Assembly (NCBI GenBank): GCA_932294295.1
Contig: OW028574.1
Location: 30,388,145-30,452,144 of the forward strand
Direction: 5' to 3'
Source of the DNA: Alitta virens
Lineage: Eukaryota; Annelida; Polychaeta; Phyllodocida; Nereididae
DNA length: 64,000 nt
Part shown: positions 35,611 through 48,669 of the stretch, one piece after another
How the letters are laid out: each line of letters opens with the position of its first letter
How positions within the stretch are numbered: the stretch's first letter is position 1
Translations under genes and position numbers: made by a program
The notes under the pieces: model-generated
The model's input: the letters and a program-made list of their open reading frames with translations, nothing else
Told to the model about the DNA's origin: nothing
The model's database searches: none

Positions 35611-36926
35611 TTATGTTTCTTATACAACTGCCTCAGGCTCTTCTTTGACTGGCGATTCTGGTGCAGTTTCAGCTCCTTTAACTTCTTCTGTCACAACAGC
35701 TTCCACCATAACAGACTCACGTTCTTCGTTGAAGAGCCATTCTGGTCCAACTGCAGCTTCTGCAACAACTGCTATCTTTCACAACAGCCTCAGGTTCTTC
35801 TTTGACTGGTGATTCTGGTGCAGCTTGAGCTTCTGTAACTTCTTCATTTACAATTGCTTCCTCCACAATATCCTCAGGTTCTTTGACTGGTGACTCAGGC
35901 ACTGATTCAGCTTCTGTAACATCTTCAGTCAGGATTGTTTCCTCCACAACAGACATATGTTCTTCTTCGACTGGTGATTCTGGTGCATTTGCAATTTCAG
36001 TAACTTCTTCTATCACAACTGCTTCTTCCACAACTGACTCACATTCTTCCTTGAAGAGCAATTCAGGTCCAGTTTCCATTTCTGTAACTTCTTCTGTCAC
36101 AACGGCTTCCTCCACAACATACTCACGTCCTTTGACTGGTGATGTTTGAGCAACTTTAGCTTCTGTAACTTCTTGTGTCACAATTGCTTTTTCCACAACA
36201 GCCTCAGATTCTTCTTTGACTGGTGATTCTCTGGTGCAGCTTGAGCTTCGGTAACTTCTTCTGTCACAACGGCTTCCACAACAGACTCAGGTTCTTCCTT
36301 TACTGGTGATTTCAGTGTGGTTTCAGCTTCGGTAACTTCTATCACAACTACTTCTTCCACAACTGCCTTCAGTTCTTCTTTGACTGGTGATTCTCTGGTG
36401 CAGCTTGAGCTTCGGTAACTTCTTCTGTCACAACGGCTTCCACAACAGACTCAGGTTCTTCCTTGACTGGTGATTTCAGTGTGGTTTCAGCTTCGGTAAC
36501 TTCTATCACAACTACTTCTTCCACAACTGCCTTCAGTTCTTGGACTGGTGATTCCAGTGTGGTTTCAGCTTCGGTAACTTCCTCTATCACAACTACTTCT
36601 TCCACAACTGCCTTCAGTTCTTCTTTGACTGGTGATTCTGGTGCAGCTTGAGCTTCGGTAACTTCTTCTGTCACTATTGCTTGCTCCAGAACAGTTTCAG
36701 GCACTGACTTGACTGGTGAATCTGGTGCACTGTCAGTTTTTGTAACTTCTTTTGTAACAATTGCTTCTTCCACAACAGAATCACATTCCTCCTGGACTAG
36801 CAATTCTGGTGCATCTTCAGCTTCTATAACTTCTTCTTTCACAATTTCTTCTTTCACAATAGCCCCAGGTTCTTCTTTGACTGGTGACTCTAGTGCAGTT
36901 TCAGTTCCTGCAATTTCTTGTGACAC
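35611..36926 (-). repeat. Unit U29, converted type (1,316 bp)
   Basis: Two copies of the 2-nt insertion (near 36226 and 36388) make the unit 1,316 bp and break the multiple-of-three period. Open stretches are 36369-36926, 36178-36360 and 35717-36196. Carries tcctttactgg at 36301, shared only with U32. Confidence 0.92.
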
Positions 36927-38242
36927 TTATGTTTCTTATACAACTGCCTCAGGTTCTTCTTTGACTTGGGATTCTGGTGCAGTTTCAGCTCCTTTAACTT
37001 CTTCTGTCACAACAGCTTCCACCATAACAGACTCACGTTCTTCGTTGAAGAGCCATTCTGGTCCAACTGCAGCTTCTGCAACAACTGCTATCTTTCACAA
37101 CAGCCTCAGGTTCTTCTTTGACTGGTGATTCTGGTGCAGCTTGAGCTTCTGTAACTTCTTCATTTACAATTGCTTCCTCCACAATATCCTCAGGTTCTTT
37201 GACTGGTGACTCAGGCACTGATTCAGCTTCTGTAACATCTTCAGTCAGGATTGTTTCCTCCACAACAGACATATGTTCTTCTTCGACTGGTGATTCTGGT
37301 GCATTTGCAATTTCAGTAACTTCTTCTATCACAACTGCTTCTTCCACAACTGACTCACATTCTTCCTTGAAGAGCAATTCAGGTCCAGTTTCCATTTCTG
37401 TAACTTCTTCTGTCACAACGGCTTCCTCCACAACATACTCACGTCCTTTGACTGGTGATGTTTGAGCAACTTTAGCTTCTGTAACTTCTTGTGTCACAAT
37501 TGCTTTTTCCACAACAGCCTCAGATTCTTCTTTGACTGGTGATTCTCTGGTGCAGCTTGAGCTTCGGTAACTTCTTCTGTCACAACGGCTTCCACAACAG
37601 ACTCAGGTTCTTCCTTGACTGGTGATTTCAGTGTGGTTTCAGCTTCGGTAACTTCTATCACAACTACTTCTTCCACAACTGCCTTCAGTTCTTCTTTGAC
37701 TGGTGATTCTCTGGTGCAGCTTGAGCTTCGGTAACTTCTTCTGTCACAACGGCTTCCACAACAGACTCAGGTTCTTCCTTGACTGGTGATTTCAGTGTGG
37801 TTTCAGCTTCGGTAACTTCTATCACAACTACTTCTTCCACAACTGCCTTCAGTTCTTGGACTGGTGATTCCAGTGTGGTTTCAGCTTCGGTAACTTCCTC
37901 TATCACAACTACTTCTTCCACAACTGCCTTCAGTTCTTCTTTGACTGGTGATTCTGGTGCAGCTTGAGCTTCGGTAACTTCTTCTGTCACTATTGCTTGC
38001 TCCAGAACAGTTTCAGGCACTGACTTGACTGGTGAATCTGGTGCACTGTCAGTTTTTGTAACTTCTTTTGTAACAATTGCTTCTTCCACAACAGAATCAC
38101 ATTCCTCCTGGACTAGCAATTCTGGTGCATCTTCAGCTTCTATAACTTCTTCTTTCACAATTTCTTCTTTCACAATAGCCCCAGGTTCTTCTTTGACTGG
38201 TGACTCTAGTGCAGTTTCAGTTCCTGCAATTTCTTGTGACAC
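36927..38242 (-). repeat. Unit U30, converted type (1,316 bp)
   Basis: As U29, with ESQVK in module 16. Open stretches are 37685-38242, 37494-37676 and 37033-37512. Confidence 0.92.
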
Positions 38243-39475
38243 TTATGTTTCTTATACAACTGCCTCAGGTTCTTCTTTGACTTGGGATTCTGGTGCAGTT
38301 TCAGCTCCTTTAACTTCTTCTGTCACAACAGCTTCCACCATAACAGACTCACGTTCTTCGTTGAAGAGCCATTCTGGTCCAACTGCAGCTTCTGCAACAA
38401 CTGCTATCTTTCACAACAGCCTCAGGTTCTTCTTTGACTGGTGATTCTGGTGCAGCTTGAGCTTCTGTAACTTCTTCATTTACAATTGCTTCCTCCACAA
38501 TATCCTCAGGTTCTTTGACTGGTGACTCAGGCGCTGATTCAGCTTCTGCAACATCTTCAGTCAGGATTGTTTCCTCCACAACAGACATATGTTCTTCTTC
38601 GACTGGTGATTCTGGTGCATTTGCAATTTCAGTAACTTCTTCTATCACAACTGCTTCTTCCACAACTGACTCACATTCTTCCTTGAAGAGCAATTCAGGT
38701 CCAGTTTCCGTTTCTGTAACTTCTTCTGTCACAACGGCTTCCTCCACAACATACTCACGTCCTTTGACTGGTGATTTTTGAGCAGCTTTAGCTTCTGTAA
38801 CTTCTTGTGTCACAATTGCTTTTTCCACAACAGCCTCAGATTCTTCTTTGACTGGTGATTCCATTCGGGTTTCAGCTTCGGTAACTTCTATCACAACTAC
38901 TTCTTCCACAACTGCCTTCAGTTCTCCTTTGACTGGTGATTCTCTGGTGCAGCTTGAGCTTCGGTAACTTCTTCTGTCACAACGGCTTCCACAACAGACT
39001 CAGGTTCTTCCTTGACTGGTGATTTCAGTGTGGTTTCAGCTTCGGTAACTTCTATCACAACTACTTCTTCCACAACTGCCTTCAGTTCTTGGACTGGTGA
39101 TTCCAGTGTGGTTTCAGCTTCGGTAACTTCCTCTATCACAACTACTTCTTCCACAACTGCCTTCAGTTCTTCTTTGACTGGTGATTCTGGTGCAGCTTGA
39201 GCTTCGGTAACTTCTTCTGTCACTATTGCTTGCTCCAGAACAGTTTCAGGCACTGACTTGACTGGTGAATCTGGTGCACTGTCAGTTTTTGTAACTTCTT
39301 TTGTAACAATTGCTTCTTCCACAACAGAATCACATTCCTCCTGGACTAGCAATTCTGGTGCATCTTCAGTTTCTATAACTTCTTCTTTCACAATTTCTTC
39401 TTTCACAATAGCCTCAGGTTCTTCTTTGACTGGTGACTCTAGTGCAGTTTCAGTTCCTGCAATCTCTTGTGACAC
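38243..39475 (-). repeat. Unit U31, one module deleted in frame (1,233 bp)
   Basis: Lacks one 81-bp module (module 8) near 38920, an in-frame loss of 27 codons. Segment A is 38918-39475 and B is 38349-38909. Module 16 has ESQVK. Confidence 0.92.
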
Positions 39476-40791
39476 TTATGTTTCTTATACAACTGCCTCA
39501 GGCTCTTCTTTGACTGGCGATTCTGGTGCAGTTTCAGCTCCTTTAACTTCTTCTGTCACAACAGCTTCCACCATAACAGACTCACGTTCTTCGTTGAAGA
39601 GCCATTCTGGTCCAACTGCAGCTTCTGCAACAACTGCTATCTTTCACAACAGCCTCAGGTTCTTCTTTGACTGGTGATTCTGGTGCAGCTTGAGCTTCTG
39701 TAACTTCTTCATTTACCATTGCTTCCTCCACAATATCCTCAGGTTCTTTGACTGGTGACTCAGGCACTGATTCAGCTTCTGTAACATCTTCAGTCAGGAT
39801 TGTTTCCTCCACAACAGACATATGTTTTTCTTCGACTGGTGATTCTGGTGCATTTGCAATTTCAGTAACTTCTTCTATCACAACTGCTTCTTCCACAACT
39901 GACTCACATTCTTCCTTGAAGAGCAATTCAGGTCCAGTTTCCATTTCTGTAACTTCTTCTGTCACAACGGCTTCCTCCACAACATACTCACGTCCTTTGA
40001 CTGGTGATGTTTGAGCAACTTTAGCTTCTGTAACTTCTTGTGTCACAATTGCTTTTTCCACAACAGCCTCAGATTCTTCTTTGACTGGTGATTCTCTGGT
40101 GCAGCTTGAGCTTCGGTAACTTCTTCTGTCACAACGGCTTCCACAACAGACTCAGGTTCTTCCTTTACTGGTGATTTCAGTGTGGTTTCAGCTTCGGTAA
40201 CTTCTATCACAACTACTTCTTCCACAACTGCCTTCAGTTCTTCTTTGACTGGTGATTCTCTGGTGCAGCTTGAGCTTCGGTAACTTCTTCTGTCACAACG
40301 GCTTCCACAACAGACTCAGGTTCTTCCTTGACTGGTGATTTCAGTGTGGTTTCAGCTTCGGTAACTTCTATCACAACTACTTCTTCCACAACTGCCTTCA
40401 GTTCTTGGACTGGTGATTCCAGTGTGGTTTCAGCTTCGGTAACTTCCTCTATCACAACTACTTCTTCCACAACTGCCTTCAGTTCTTCTTTGACTGGTGA
40501 TTCTGGTGCAGCTTGAGCTTCGGTAACTTCTTCTGTCACTATTGCTTGCTCCAGAACAGTTTCAGGCACTGACTTGACTGGTGAATCTGGTGCACTGTCA
40601 GTTTTTGTAACTTCTTTTGTAACAATTGCTTCTTCCACAACAGAATCACATTCCTCCTGGACTAGCAATTCTGGTGCATCTTCAGCTTCTATAACTTCTT
40701 CTTTCACAATTTCTTCTTTCACAATAGCCCCAGGTTCTTCTTTGACTGGTGACTCTAGTGCAGTTTCAGTTCCTGCAATTTCTTGTGACAC
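39476..40791 (-). repeat. Unit U32, converted type (1,316 bp)
   Basis: Near copy of U29, 3,865 bp away, sharing tcctttactgg near 40166. It has private changes EEKHMS and EEAMVNEE. Open stretches are 40234-40791, 40043-40225 and 39582-40061. Confidence 0.92.
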
Positions 40792-42107
40792 TTATGTTTC
40801 TTATACAACTGCCTCAGGTTCTTCTTTGACTTGGGATTCTGGTGCAGTTTCAGCTCCTTTAACTTCTTCTGTCACAACAGCTTCCACCATAACAGACTCA
40901 CGTTCTTCGTTGAAGAGCCATTCTGGTCCAACTGCAGCTTCTGCAACAACTGCTATCTTTCACAACAGCCTCAGGTTCTTCTTTGACTGGTGATTCTGGT
41001 GCAGCTTGAGCTTCTGTAACTTCTTCATTTACAATTGCTTCCTCCACAATATCCTCAGGTTCTTTGACTGGTGACTCAGGCACTGATTCAGCTTCTGTAA
41101 CATCTTCAGTCAGGATTGTTTCCTCCACAACAGACATATGTTCTTCTTCGACTGGTGATTCTGGTGCATTTGCAATTTCAGTAACTTCTTCTATCACAAC
41201 TGCTTCTTCCACAACTGACTCACATTCTTCCTTGAAGAGCAATTCAGGTCCAGTTTCCATTTCTGTAACTTCTTCTGTCACAACGGCTTCCTCCACAACA
41301 TACTCACGTCCTTTGACTGGTGATGTTTGAGCAACTTTAGCTTCTGTAACTTCTTGTGTCACAATTGCTTTTTCCACAACAGCCTCAGATTCTTCTTTGA
41401 CTGGTGATTCTCTGGTGCAGCTTGAGCTTCGGTAACTTCTTCTGTCACAACGGCTTCCACAACAGACTCAGGTTCTTCCTTGACTGGTGATTTCAGTGTG
41501 GTTTCAGCTTCGGTAACTTCTATCACAACTACTTCTTCCACAACTGCCTTCAGTTCTTCTTTGACTGGTGATTCTCTGGTGCAGCTTGAGCTTCGGTAAC
41601 TTCTTCTGTCACAACGGCTTCCACAACAGACTCAGGTTCTTCCTTGACTGGTGATTTCAGTGTGGTTTCAGCTTCGGTAACTTCTATCACAACTACTTCT
41701 TCCACAACTGCCTTCAGTTCTTGGACTGGTGATTCCAGTGTGGTTTCAGCTTCGGTAACTTCCTCTATCACAACTACTTCTTCCACAACTGCCTTCAGTT
41801 CTTCTTTGACTGGTGATTCTGGTGCAGCTTGAGCTTCGGTAACTTCTTCTGTCACTATTGCTTGCTCCAGAACAGTTTCAGGCACTGACTTGACTGGTGA
41901 ATCTGGTGCACTGTCAGTTTTTGTAACTTCTTTTGTAACAATTGCTTCTTCCACAACAGAATCACATTCCTCCTGGACTAGCAATTCTGGTGCATCTTCA
42001 GCTTCTATAACTTCTTCTTTCACAATTTCTTCTTTCACAATAGCCCCAGGTTCTTCTTTGACTGGTGACTCTAGTGCAGTTTCAGTTCCTGCAATTTCTT
42101 GTGACAC
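40792..42107 (-). repeat. Unit U33, converted type (1,316 bp)
   Basis: Near copy of U30, 3,865 bp away. Open stretches are 41550-42107, 41359-41541 and 40898-41377. Module 16 has ESQVK. Confidence 0.92.
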
Positions 42108-43420
42108 TTATGTTTCTTATACAACTGCCTCAGGTTCTTCTTTGACTGGCGATTCTGGTGCAGTTTCAGCTCCTTTAACTTCTTCTGTCACAACAGCTTC
42201 CACCATAACAGACTCACGTTCTTCGTTGAAGAGCCATTCTGGTCCAACTGCAGCTTCTGCAACAACTGCTATCTTTCACAACAGCCTCAGGTTCTTCTTT
42301 GACTGGTGATTCTGGTGCAGCTTCAGCTTCTGTAACTTCTTCATTTACAATTGCTTCCTCCACAATATCCTCAGGTTCTTTGACTGGTGACTCAGGCGCT
42401 GATTCAGCTTCTGCAACATCTTCAGTCAGGATTGTTTCCTCCACAACAGACATATGTTCTTCTTCGACTGGTGATTCTGGTGCATTTGCAATTTCAGTAA
42501 CTTCTTCTATCACAACTGCTTCTTCCACAACTGACTCACATTCTTCCTTGAAGAGCAATTCAGGTCCAGTTTCCGTTTCTGTAACTTCTTCTGTCACAAC
42601 GGCTTCCTCCACAACATACTCAAGTCCTTTGACTGGTGATTTTTGAGCAGCTTTAGCTTCTGTAACTTCTTGTGTCACAATTGCTTTTTCCACAACAGCC
42701 TCAGATTCTTCTTTGACTGGTGATTCCATTCGGGTTTCAGCTTCGGTAACTTCTATCACAACTACTTCTTCCACAACTGCCTTCAGTTCTTGGACTGGTG
42801 ATTCCAGTGTGGTTTCAGCTTCGGTAACTTCCTATATCACAACTACTCCTTCCACAACTGCCTTCAGTTCTTCTTTGACTGGTGATTCTCTGGTGCAGCT
42901 TGAGTTTTGGTAACTTCTTCTGTCACAACGGCTTCCACAACAGACTCAGGTTCTTCCTTGACTGGTGATTTCAGTGTGGTTTCAGCTTCGGTAACTCCTA
43001 TCACAACTACTTCTTCCACAACTGCCTTCAGTTCTTGGACTGGTGATTCCAGTGTGGTTTCAGCTTCGGTAACTTCCTCTATCACAACTACTTCTTCCAC
43101 AACTGCCTTCAGTTCTTCTTTGACTGGTGATTCTGGTGCAGCTTGAGCTTCGGTAACTTCTTCTGTCACTATTGCTTGCTCCAGAACAGTTTCAGGCTCT
43201 GACTTGACTGGTGAATCTGGTGCACTGTCAGTTTTTGTAACTTCTTTTGTAACAATTGCTTCTTCCACAACAGAATCACATTCCTCCTGGACTAGCAATT
43301 CTGGTGCATCTTCAGCTTCTATAACTTTTCTTTCACAATTTCTTCTTTCACAATAGCCTCAGGTTCTTCTTTGACTGGTGACTCTAGTGCAGTTTCAGTT
43401 CCTCCAATTTCTTGTGACAC
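42108..43420 (-). repeat. Unit U34, 1-nt deletion in module 2 (1,313 bp)
   Basis: A 1-nt loss near 43327 (aacttttctttc for aacttcttctttc) truncates segment A to 42864-43298. B is 42214-42774, with EAEAAPE in M14 where other units have EAQAAPE. Module 8 has the TAG. M3 reads KSEPET here and through U38. Confidence 0.92.
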
Positions 43421-44733
43421 TTATGTTTCTTATACAACTGCCTCAGGTTCTTCTTTGACTGGCGATTCTGGTGCAGTTTCAGCTCCTTTAACTTCTTCTG
43501 TCACAACAGCTTCCACCATAACAGACTCACGTTCTTCGTTGAAGAGCCATTCTGGTCCAACTGCAGCTTCTGCAACAACTGCTATCTTTCACAACAGCCT
43601 CAGGTTCTTCTTTGACTGGTGATTCTGGTGCAGCTTGAGCTTCTGTAACTTCTTCATTTACAATTGCTTCCTCCACAATATCCTCAGGTTCTTTGACTGG
43701 TGACTCAGGCGCTGATTCAGCTTCTGTAACATCTTCAGTCAGGATTGTTTCCTCCACAACAGACATATGTTCTTCTTCGACTGGTGATTCTGGTGCATTT
43801 GCAATTTCAGTAACTTCTTCTATCACAACTGCTTCTTCCACAACTGACTCACATTCTTCCTTGAAGAGCAATTCAGGTCCAGTTTCCGTTTCTGTAACTT
43901 CTTCTGTCACAACGGCTTCCTCCACAACATACTCACGTTGTTTGACTGGTGATTTTTGAGCAGCTTTAGCTTCTGTAACTTCTTGTGTCACAATTGCTTT
44001 TTCCACAACAGACTCAGATTCTTTTTGACTGGTGATTCCATTCGGGTTTCAGCTTCGGTAACTTCTATCACAACTACTTCTTCCACAACTGCCTTCAGTT
44101 CTTGGACTGGTGATTCCAGTGTGGTTTCAGCTTCGGTAACTTCCTCTATCACAACTACTTCTTCCACAACTGCCTTCAGTTCTTCTTTGACTGGTGATTC
44201 TCTGGTGCAGCTTGAGCTTTGGTAGCTTCTTCTGTCACAACGGCTTCCACAACAGACTCAGGTTCTTCCTTGACTGGTGTTTTCAGTGTGGTTTCAGCTT
44301 CGGTAACTTCTATCACAACTACTTCTTCCACAACTGCCTTCAGTTCTTGGACTGGTGATTCCAGTGTGGTTTCAGCTTCGGTAACTTCCTCTATCACAAC
44401 TACTTCTTCCACAACTGCCTTCAGTTCTTCTTTGACTGGTGATTCTGGTGCAGCTTGAGCTTCGGTAACTTCTTCTGTCACTATTGCTTGCTCCAGAACA
44501 GTTTCAGGCTCTGACTTGACTGGTGAATCTGGTGCACTGTCAGTTTTTGTAACTTCTTTTGTAACAATTGCTTCTTCCACAACAGAATCACATTCCTCCT
44601 GGACTAGCAATTCTGGTGCATCTTCAGCTTCTATAACTTCTTCTTTCACAATTTCTTCTTTCACAATAGCCTCAGGTTCTTCTTTGACTGGTGACTCTAG
44701 TGCAGTTTCAGTTCCTGCAATTTCTTGTGACAC
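43421..44733 (-). repeat. Unit U35, 1-nt deletion in module 9 (1,313 bp)
   Basis: A 1-nt loss near 44022 (gattctttttgac for gattcttctttgac) shifts module 9. Segment A is 44176-44733 and B is 43527-44006. Confidence 0.92.
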
Positions 44734-46042
44734 TTATGTTTCTTATTCAACTGCCTCAGGTTCTTCTTTGACTGGCGATTCTGGTGCAGTTTCAGCTCCT
44801 TTAATTTCTTCTGTCACAACAGCTTCCACCATAACAGACTCACGTTCTTCGTTGAAGAGCCATTCTGGTCCAACTGCAGCTTCTGCAACAACTGCTATCT
44901 TCCACAACAGCCTCAGGTTATTTGACTGGTGATTCTGGTGCAGCTTGAGCTTCTGTAACTTCTTCATTTACAATTGCTTCCTCCACAATATCCTCAGGTT
45001 CTTTGACTGGTGACTCAGGCGCTGATTCAGCTTCTGTAACATCTTCAGTCAGGATTGTTTCCTCCACAACAGACACATGTTCTTCTTCGACTGGTGATTC
45101 GGGTGCATTTGCAATTTCAGTAACTTCTTCTATCACAACTGCTTCTTTCACAACTGACTCACATTCTTCCTTGAAGAGCAATTCAGGTCCAGTTTCCGTT
45201 TCAGTAACTTCTTCTGTCACAACGGCTTCCTCCACAACATACTCATGTCCTTTGACTGGTGATTTTTGAGCAGCTTTAGCTTCTGTAACTTCTTGTGTCA
45301 CAATTGCTTTTTCCACAACAGCCTCAGATTCTTCTTTGACTGGTGATTCCATTGGGGTTTCAGCTTCGGTAACTTCTATCACAACTACTTCTTCCACAAC
45401 TGCCTTCAGTTCTTGGACTGGTGATTCCAGTGTGGTTTCAGCATCGGTAACTTCCCATATCACAACTACTTCTTCCACAACTGCCTTCAGTTCTTCTTTG
45501 ACTGGTGATTCTCTGGTGCAGCTTGAGCTTCGGTAACTTCTTCTGTCACAACGGCTTCCACAACAGACTCAGATTCTTCCTTGACTGGTGATTTCAGTGT
45601 GGTTTCAGCTTCGGTAAATTCTATCACAACTACTTCTTCCACAACTGCCTTCAGTTCTTGGACTGGTGATTCCAGTGTGGTTTCAGCTTCGGTAACTTCC
45701 TCTATCACAACTACTTCTTCCACAACTGCCTTCAGTTCTTCTTTGACTGGTGATTCTGGTGCAGCTTGAGCTTCGGTAACTTCTTCTGTCACTATTGCTT
45801 GCTCCAGAACAGTTTCAGGCTCTGACTTGACTGGTGAATCTGGTGCACTGTCAGTTTTTGTAACTTCTTTTGTAACAATTGCTTCTTCCACAACAGAATC
45901 ACATTCCTCCTGGACTAGCAATTCTGGTGCATCTTCAGCTTCTATAACTTTTCTTTCACAATTTCTTCTTTCACAATAGCCTCAGGTTCTTCTTTGACTG
46001 GTGACTCTAGTGCAGTTTCAGTTCTCCAATTTCTTGTGACAC
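44734..46042 (-). repeat. Unit U36, several small deletions (1,309 bp)
   Basis: A 3-nt loss near 44918 creates TAA at 44918-44920 in module 14. Two 1-nt losses follow, near 45947 and 46024. Module 8 reads ATA-TGG-GAA (Trp) where other units have TAG or GAG. Open stretches are 45487-45921 and 44918-45478, plus 44743-44967 in the module 15-16 frame, which ends PEAVE before the double TAA. Confidence 0.9.
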
Positions 46043-47355
46043 TTATGTTTCTTATACAACTGCCTCAGGTTCTTCTTTGACTGGCGATTCTGGTGCAGTT
46101 TCAGCTCCTTTAACTTCTTCTGTCACAACAGCTTCCACCATAACAGACTCACGTTCTTCATTGAAGAGCCATTCTGGTCCAACTGCAGCTTCTGCAACAA
46201 CTGCTATCTTTCACAACAGCCTCAGGTTCTTCTTTGACTGGTGATTCTGGTGCAGCTTGAGCTTCTGTAACTTCTTCATTTACAATTGCTTCCTCCACAA
46301 TATCCTCAGGTTCTTTGACTGGTGACTCAGGCGCTGATTCAGCTTCTGTAACATCTTCAGTCAGGATTGTTTCCTCCACAACAGACACATGTTCTTCTTC
46401 GACTGGTGATTCGGGTGCATTTGCAATTTCAGTAACTTCTTCTATCACAACTGCTTCTTTCACAACTGACTCACATTCTTCCTTGAAGAGCAATTCAGGT
46501 CCAGTTTCCGTTTCAGTAACTTCTTCTGTCACAACGGCTTCCTCCACAACATACTCATGTCCTTTGACTGGTGATTTTTGAGCAGCTTTAGCTTCTGTAA
46601 CTTCTTGTGTCACAATTGCTTTTTCCACAACAGCCTCAGATTCTTCTTTGACTGGTGATTCCATTGGGGTTTCAGCTTCGGTAACTTCTATCACAACTAC
46701 TTCTTCCACAACTGCCTTCAGTTCTTGGACTGGTGATTCCAGTGTGGTTTCAGCTTCGGTAACTTCCCATATCACAACTACTTCTTCCACAACTGCCTTC
46801 AGTTCTTCTTTGACTGGTGATTCTCTGGTGCAGCTTGAGCTTCGGTAACTTCTTCTGTCACAACGGCTTCCACAACAGACTCAGATTCTTCCTTGACTGG
46901 TGATTTCAGTGTGGTTTCAGCTTCGGTAAATTCTATCACAACTACTTCTTCCACAACTGCCTTCAGTTCTTGGACTGGTGATTCCAGTGTGGTTTCAGCT
47001 TCGGTAACTTCCTCTATCACAACTACTTCTTCCACAACTGCCTTCAGTTCTTCTTTGACTGGTGATTCTGGTGCAGCTTGAGCTTCGGTAACTTCTTCTG
47101 TCACTATTGCTTGCTCCAGAACAGTTTCAGGCTCTGACTTGACTGGTGAATCTGGTGCACTGTCAGTTTTTGTAACTTCTTTTGTAACAATTGCTTCTTC
47201 CACAACAGAATCACATTCCTCCTGGACTAGCAATTCTGGTGCATCTTCAGCTTCTATAACTTTTCTTTCACAATTTCTTCTTTCACAATAGCCTCAGGTT
47301 CTTCTTTGACTGGTGACTCTAGTGCAGTTTCAGTTCCTCCAATTTCTTGTGACAC
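46043..47355 (-). repeat. Unit U37, 1-nt deletion (1,313 bp)
   Basis: Shares the 1-nt loss of U34 and U36 (near 47259) and the module 8 Trp of U36. Segment A is 46799-47233 and B is 46158-46790. Confidence 0.92.
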
Positions 47356-48669
47356 TTATGTTTCTTATACAACTGCCTCAGGTTCTTCTTTGACTGGCGA
47401 TTCTGGTGCAGTTTCAGCTCCTTTAACTTCTTCTGTCACAACAGCTTCCACCATAACAGACTCACGTTCTTCATTGAAGAGCCATTCTGGTCCAACTGCA
47501 GCTTCTGCAACAACTGCTATCTTTCACAACAGCCTCAGGTTCTTCTTTGACTGGTGATTCTGGTGCAGCTTGAGCTTCTGTAACTTCTTCATTTACAATT
47601 GCTTCCTCCACAATATCCTCAGGTTCTTTGACTGGTGACTCAGGCGCTGATTCAGCTTCTGTAACATCTTCAGTCAGGATTGTTTCCTCCACAACAGACA
47701 TATGTTCTTCTTCGACTGGTGATTCTGGTGCATTTGCAATTTCAGTAACTTCTTCTATCACAACTGCTTCTTTCACAACTGACTCACATTCTTCCTTGAA
47801 GAGCAATTCAGGTCCAGTTTCCGTTTCTGTAACTTCTTCTGTCACAACGGCTTCCTCCACAACATACTCACGTTGTTTGACTGGTGATTTTTGAGCAGCT
47901 TTAGCTTCTGTAACTTCTTGTGTCACAATTGCTTTTTCCACAACAGCCTCAGATTCTTCTTTGACTGGTGATTCCATTCGGGTTTCAGCTTCGGTAACTT
48001 CTATCACAACTACTTCTTCCACAACTGCCTTCAGTTCTTGGACTGGTGATTCCAGTGTGGTTTCAGCTTCGGTAACTTCCTATATCACAACTACTTCTTC
48101 CACAACTGCCTTCAGTTCTTCTTTGACTGGTGATTCTCTGGTGCAGCTTGAGCTTTGGTAACTTCTTCTGTCACAACGGCTTCCACAACAGACTCAGGTT
48201 CTTCCTTGACTGGTGTTTTCAGTGTGGTTTCAGCTTCGGTAACTTCTATCACAACTACTTCTTCCACAACTGCCTTCAGTTCTTGGACTGGTGATTCCAG
48301 TGTGGTTTCAGCTTCGGTAACTTCCTCTATCACAACTACTTCTTCCACAACTGCCTTCAGTTCTTCTTTGACTGGTGATTCTGGTGCAGCTTGAGCTTCG
48401 GTAACTTCTTCTGTCACTATTGCTTGCTCCAGAACAGTTTCAGGCTCTGACTTGACTGGTGAATCTGGTGCACTGTCAGTTTTTGTAACTTCTTTTGTAA
48501 CAATTGTTTCTTCCACAACAGAATCACATTCCTCCTGGACTAGCAATTCTGGTGCATCTTCAGCTTCTATAACTTCTTCTTTCACAATTTCTTCTTTCAC
48601 AATAGCCTCAGGTTCTTCTTTGACTGGTGACTCTAGTGCAGTTTCAGTTCCTGCAATTTCTTGTGACAC
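47356..48669 (-). repeat. Unit U38 (1,314 bp)
   Basis: Segment A is 48112-48669 and B is 47471-48022. Module 8 has the TAG, M10 reads KQREY, and M6 has LKTPVK where others have LKSPVK. Confidence 0.93.

Noticed and set aside
44915..44925. AAA-TAA as a Euplotes-type +1 frameshift site in U36, U39 and U40
   Set aside because: It arises from a 3-nt loss in three related units only. Other TAA sites lack the AAA context, and the shift needed nearby is already given by the fixed insertion.
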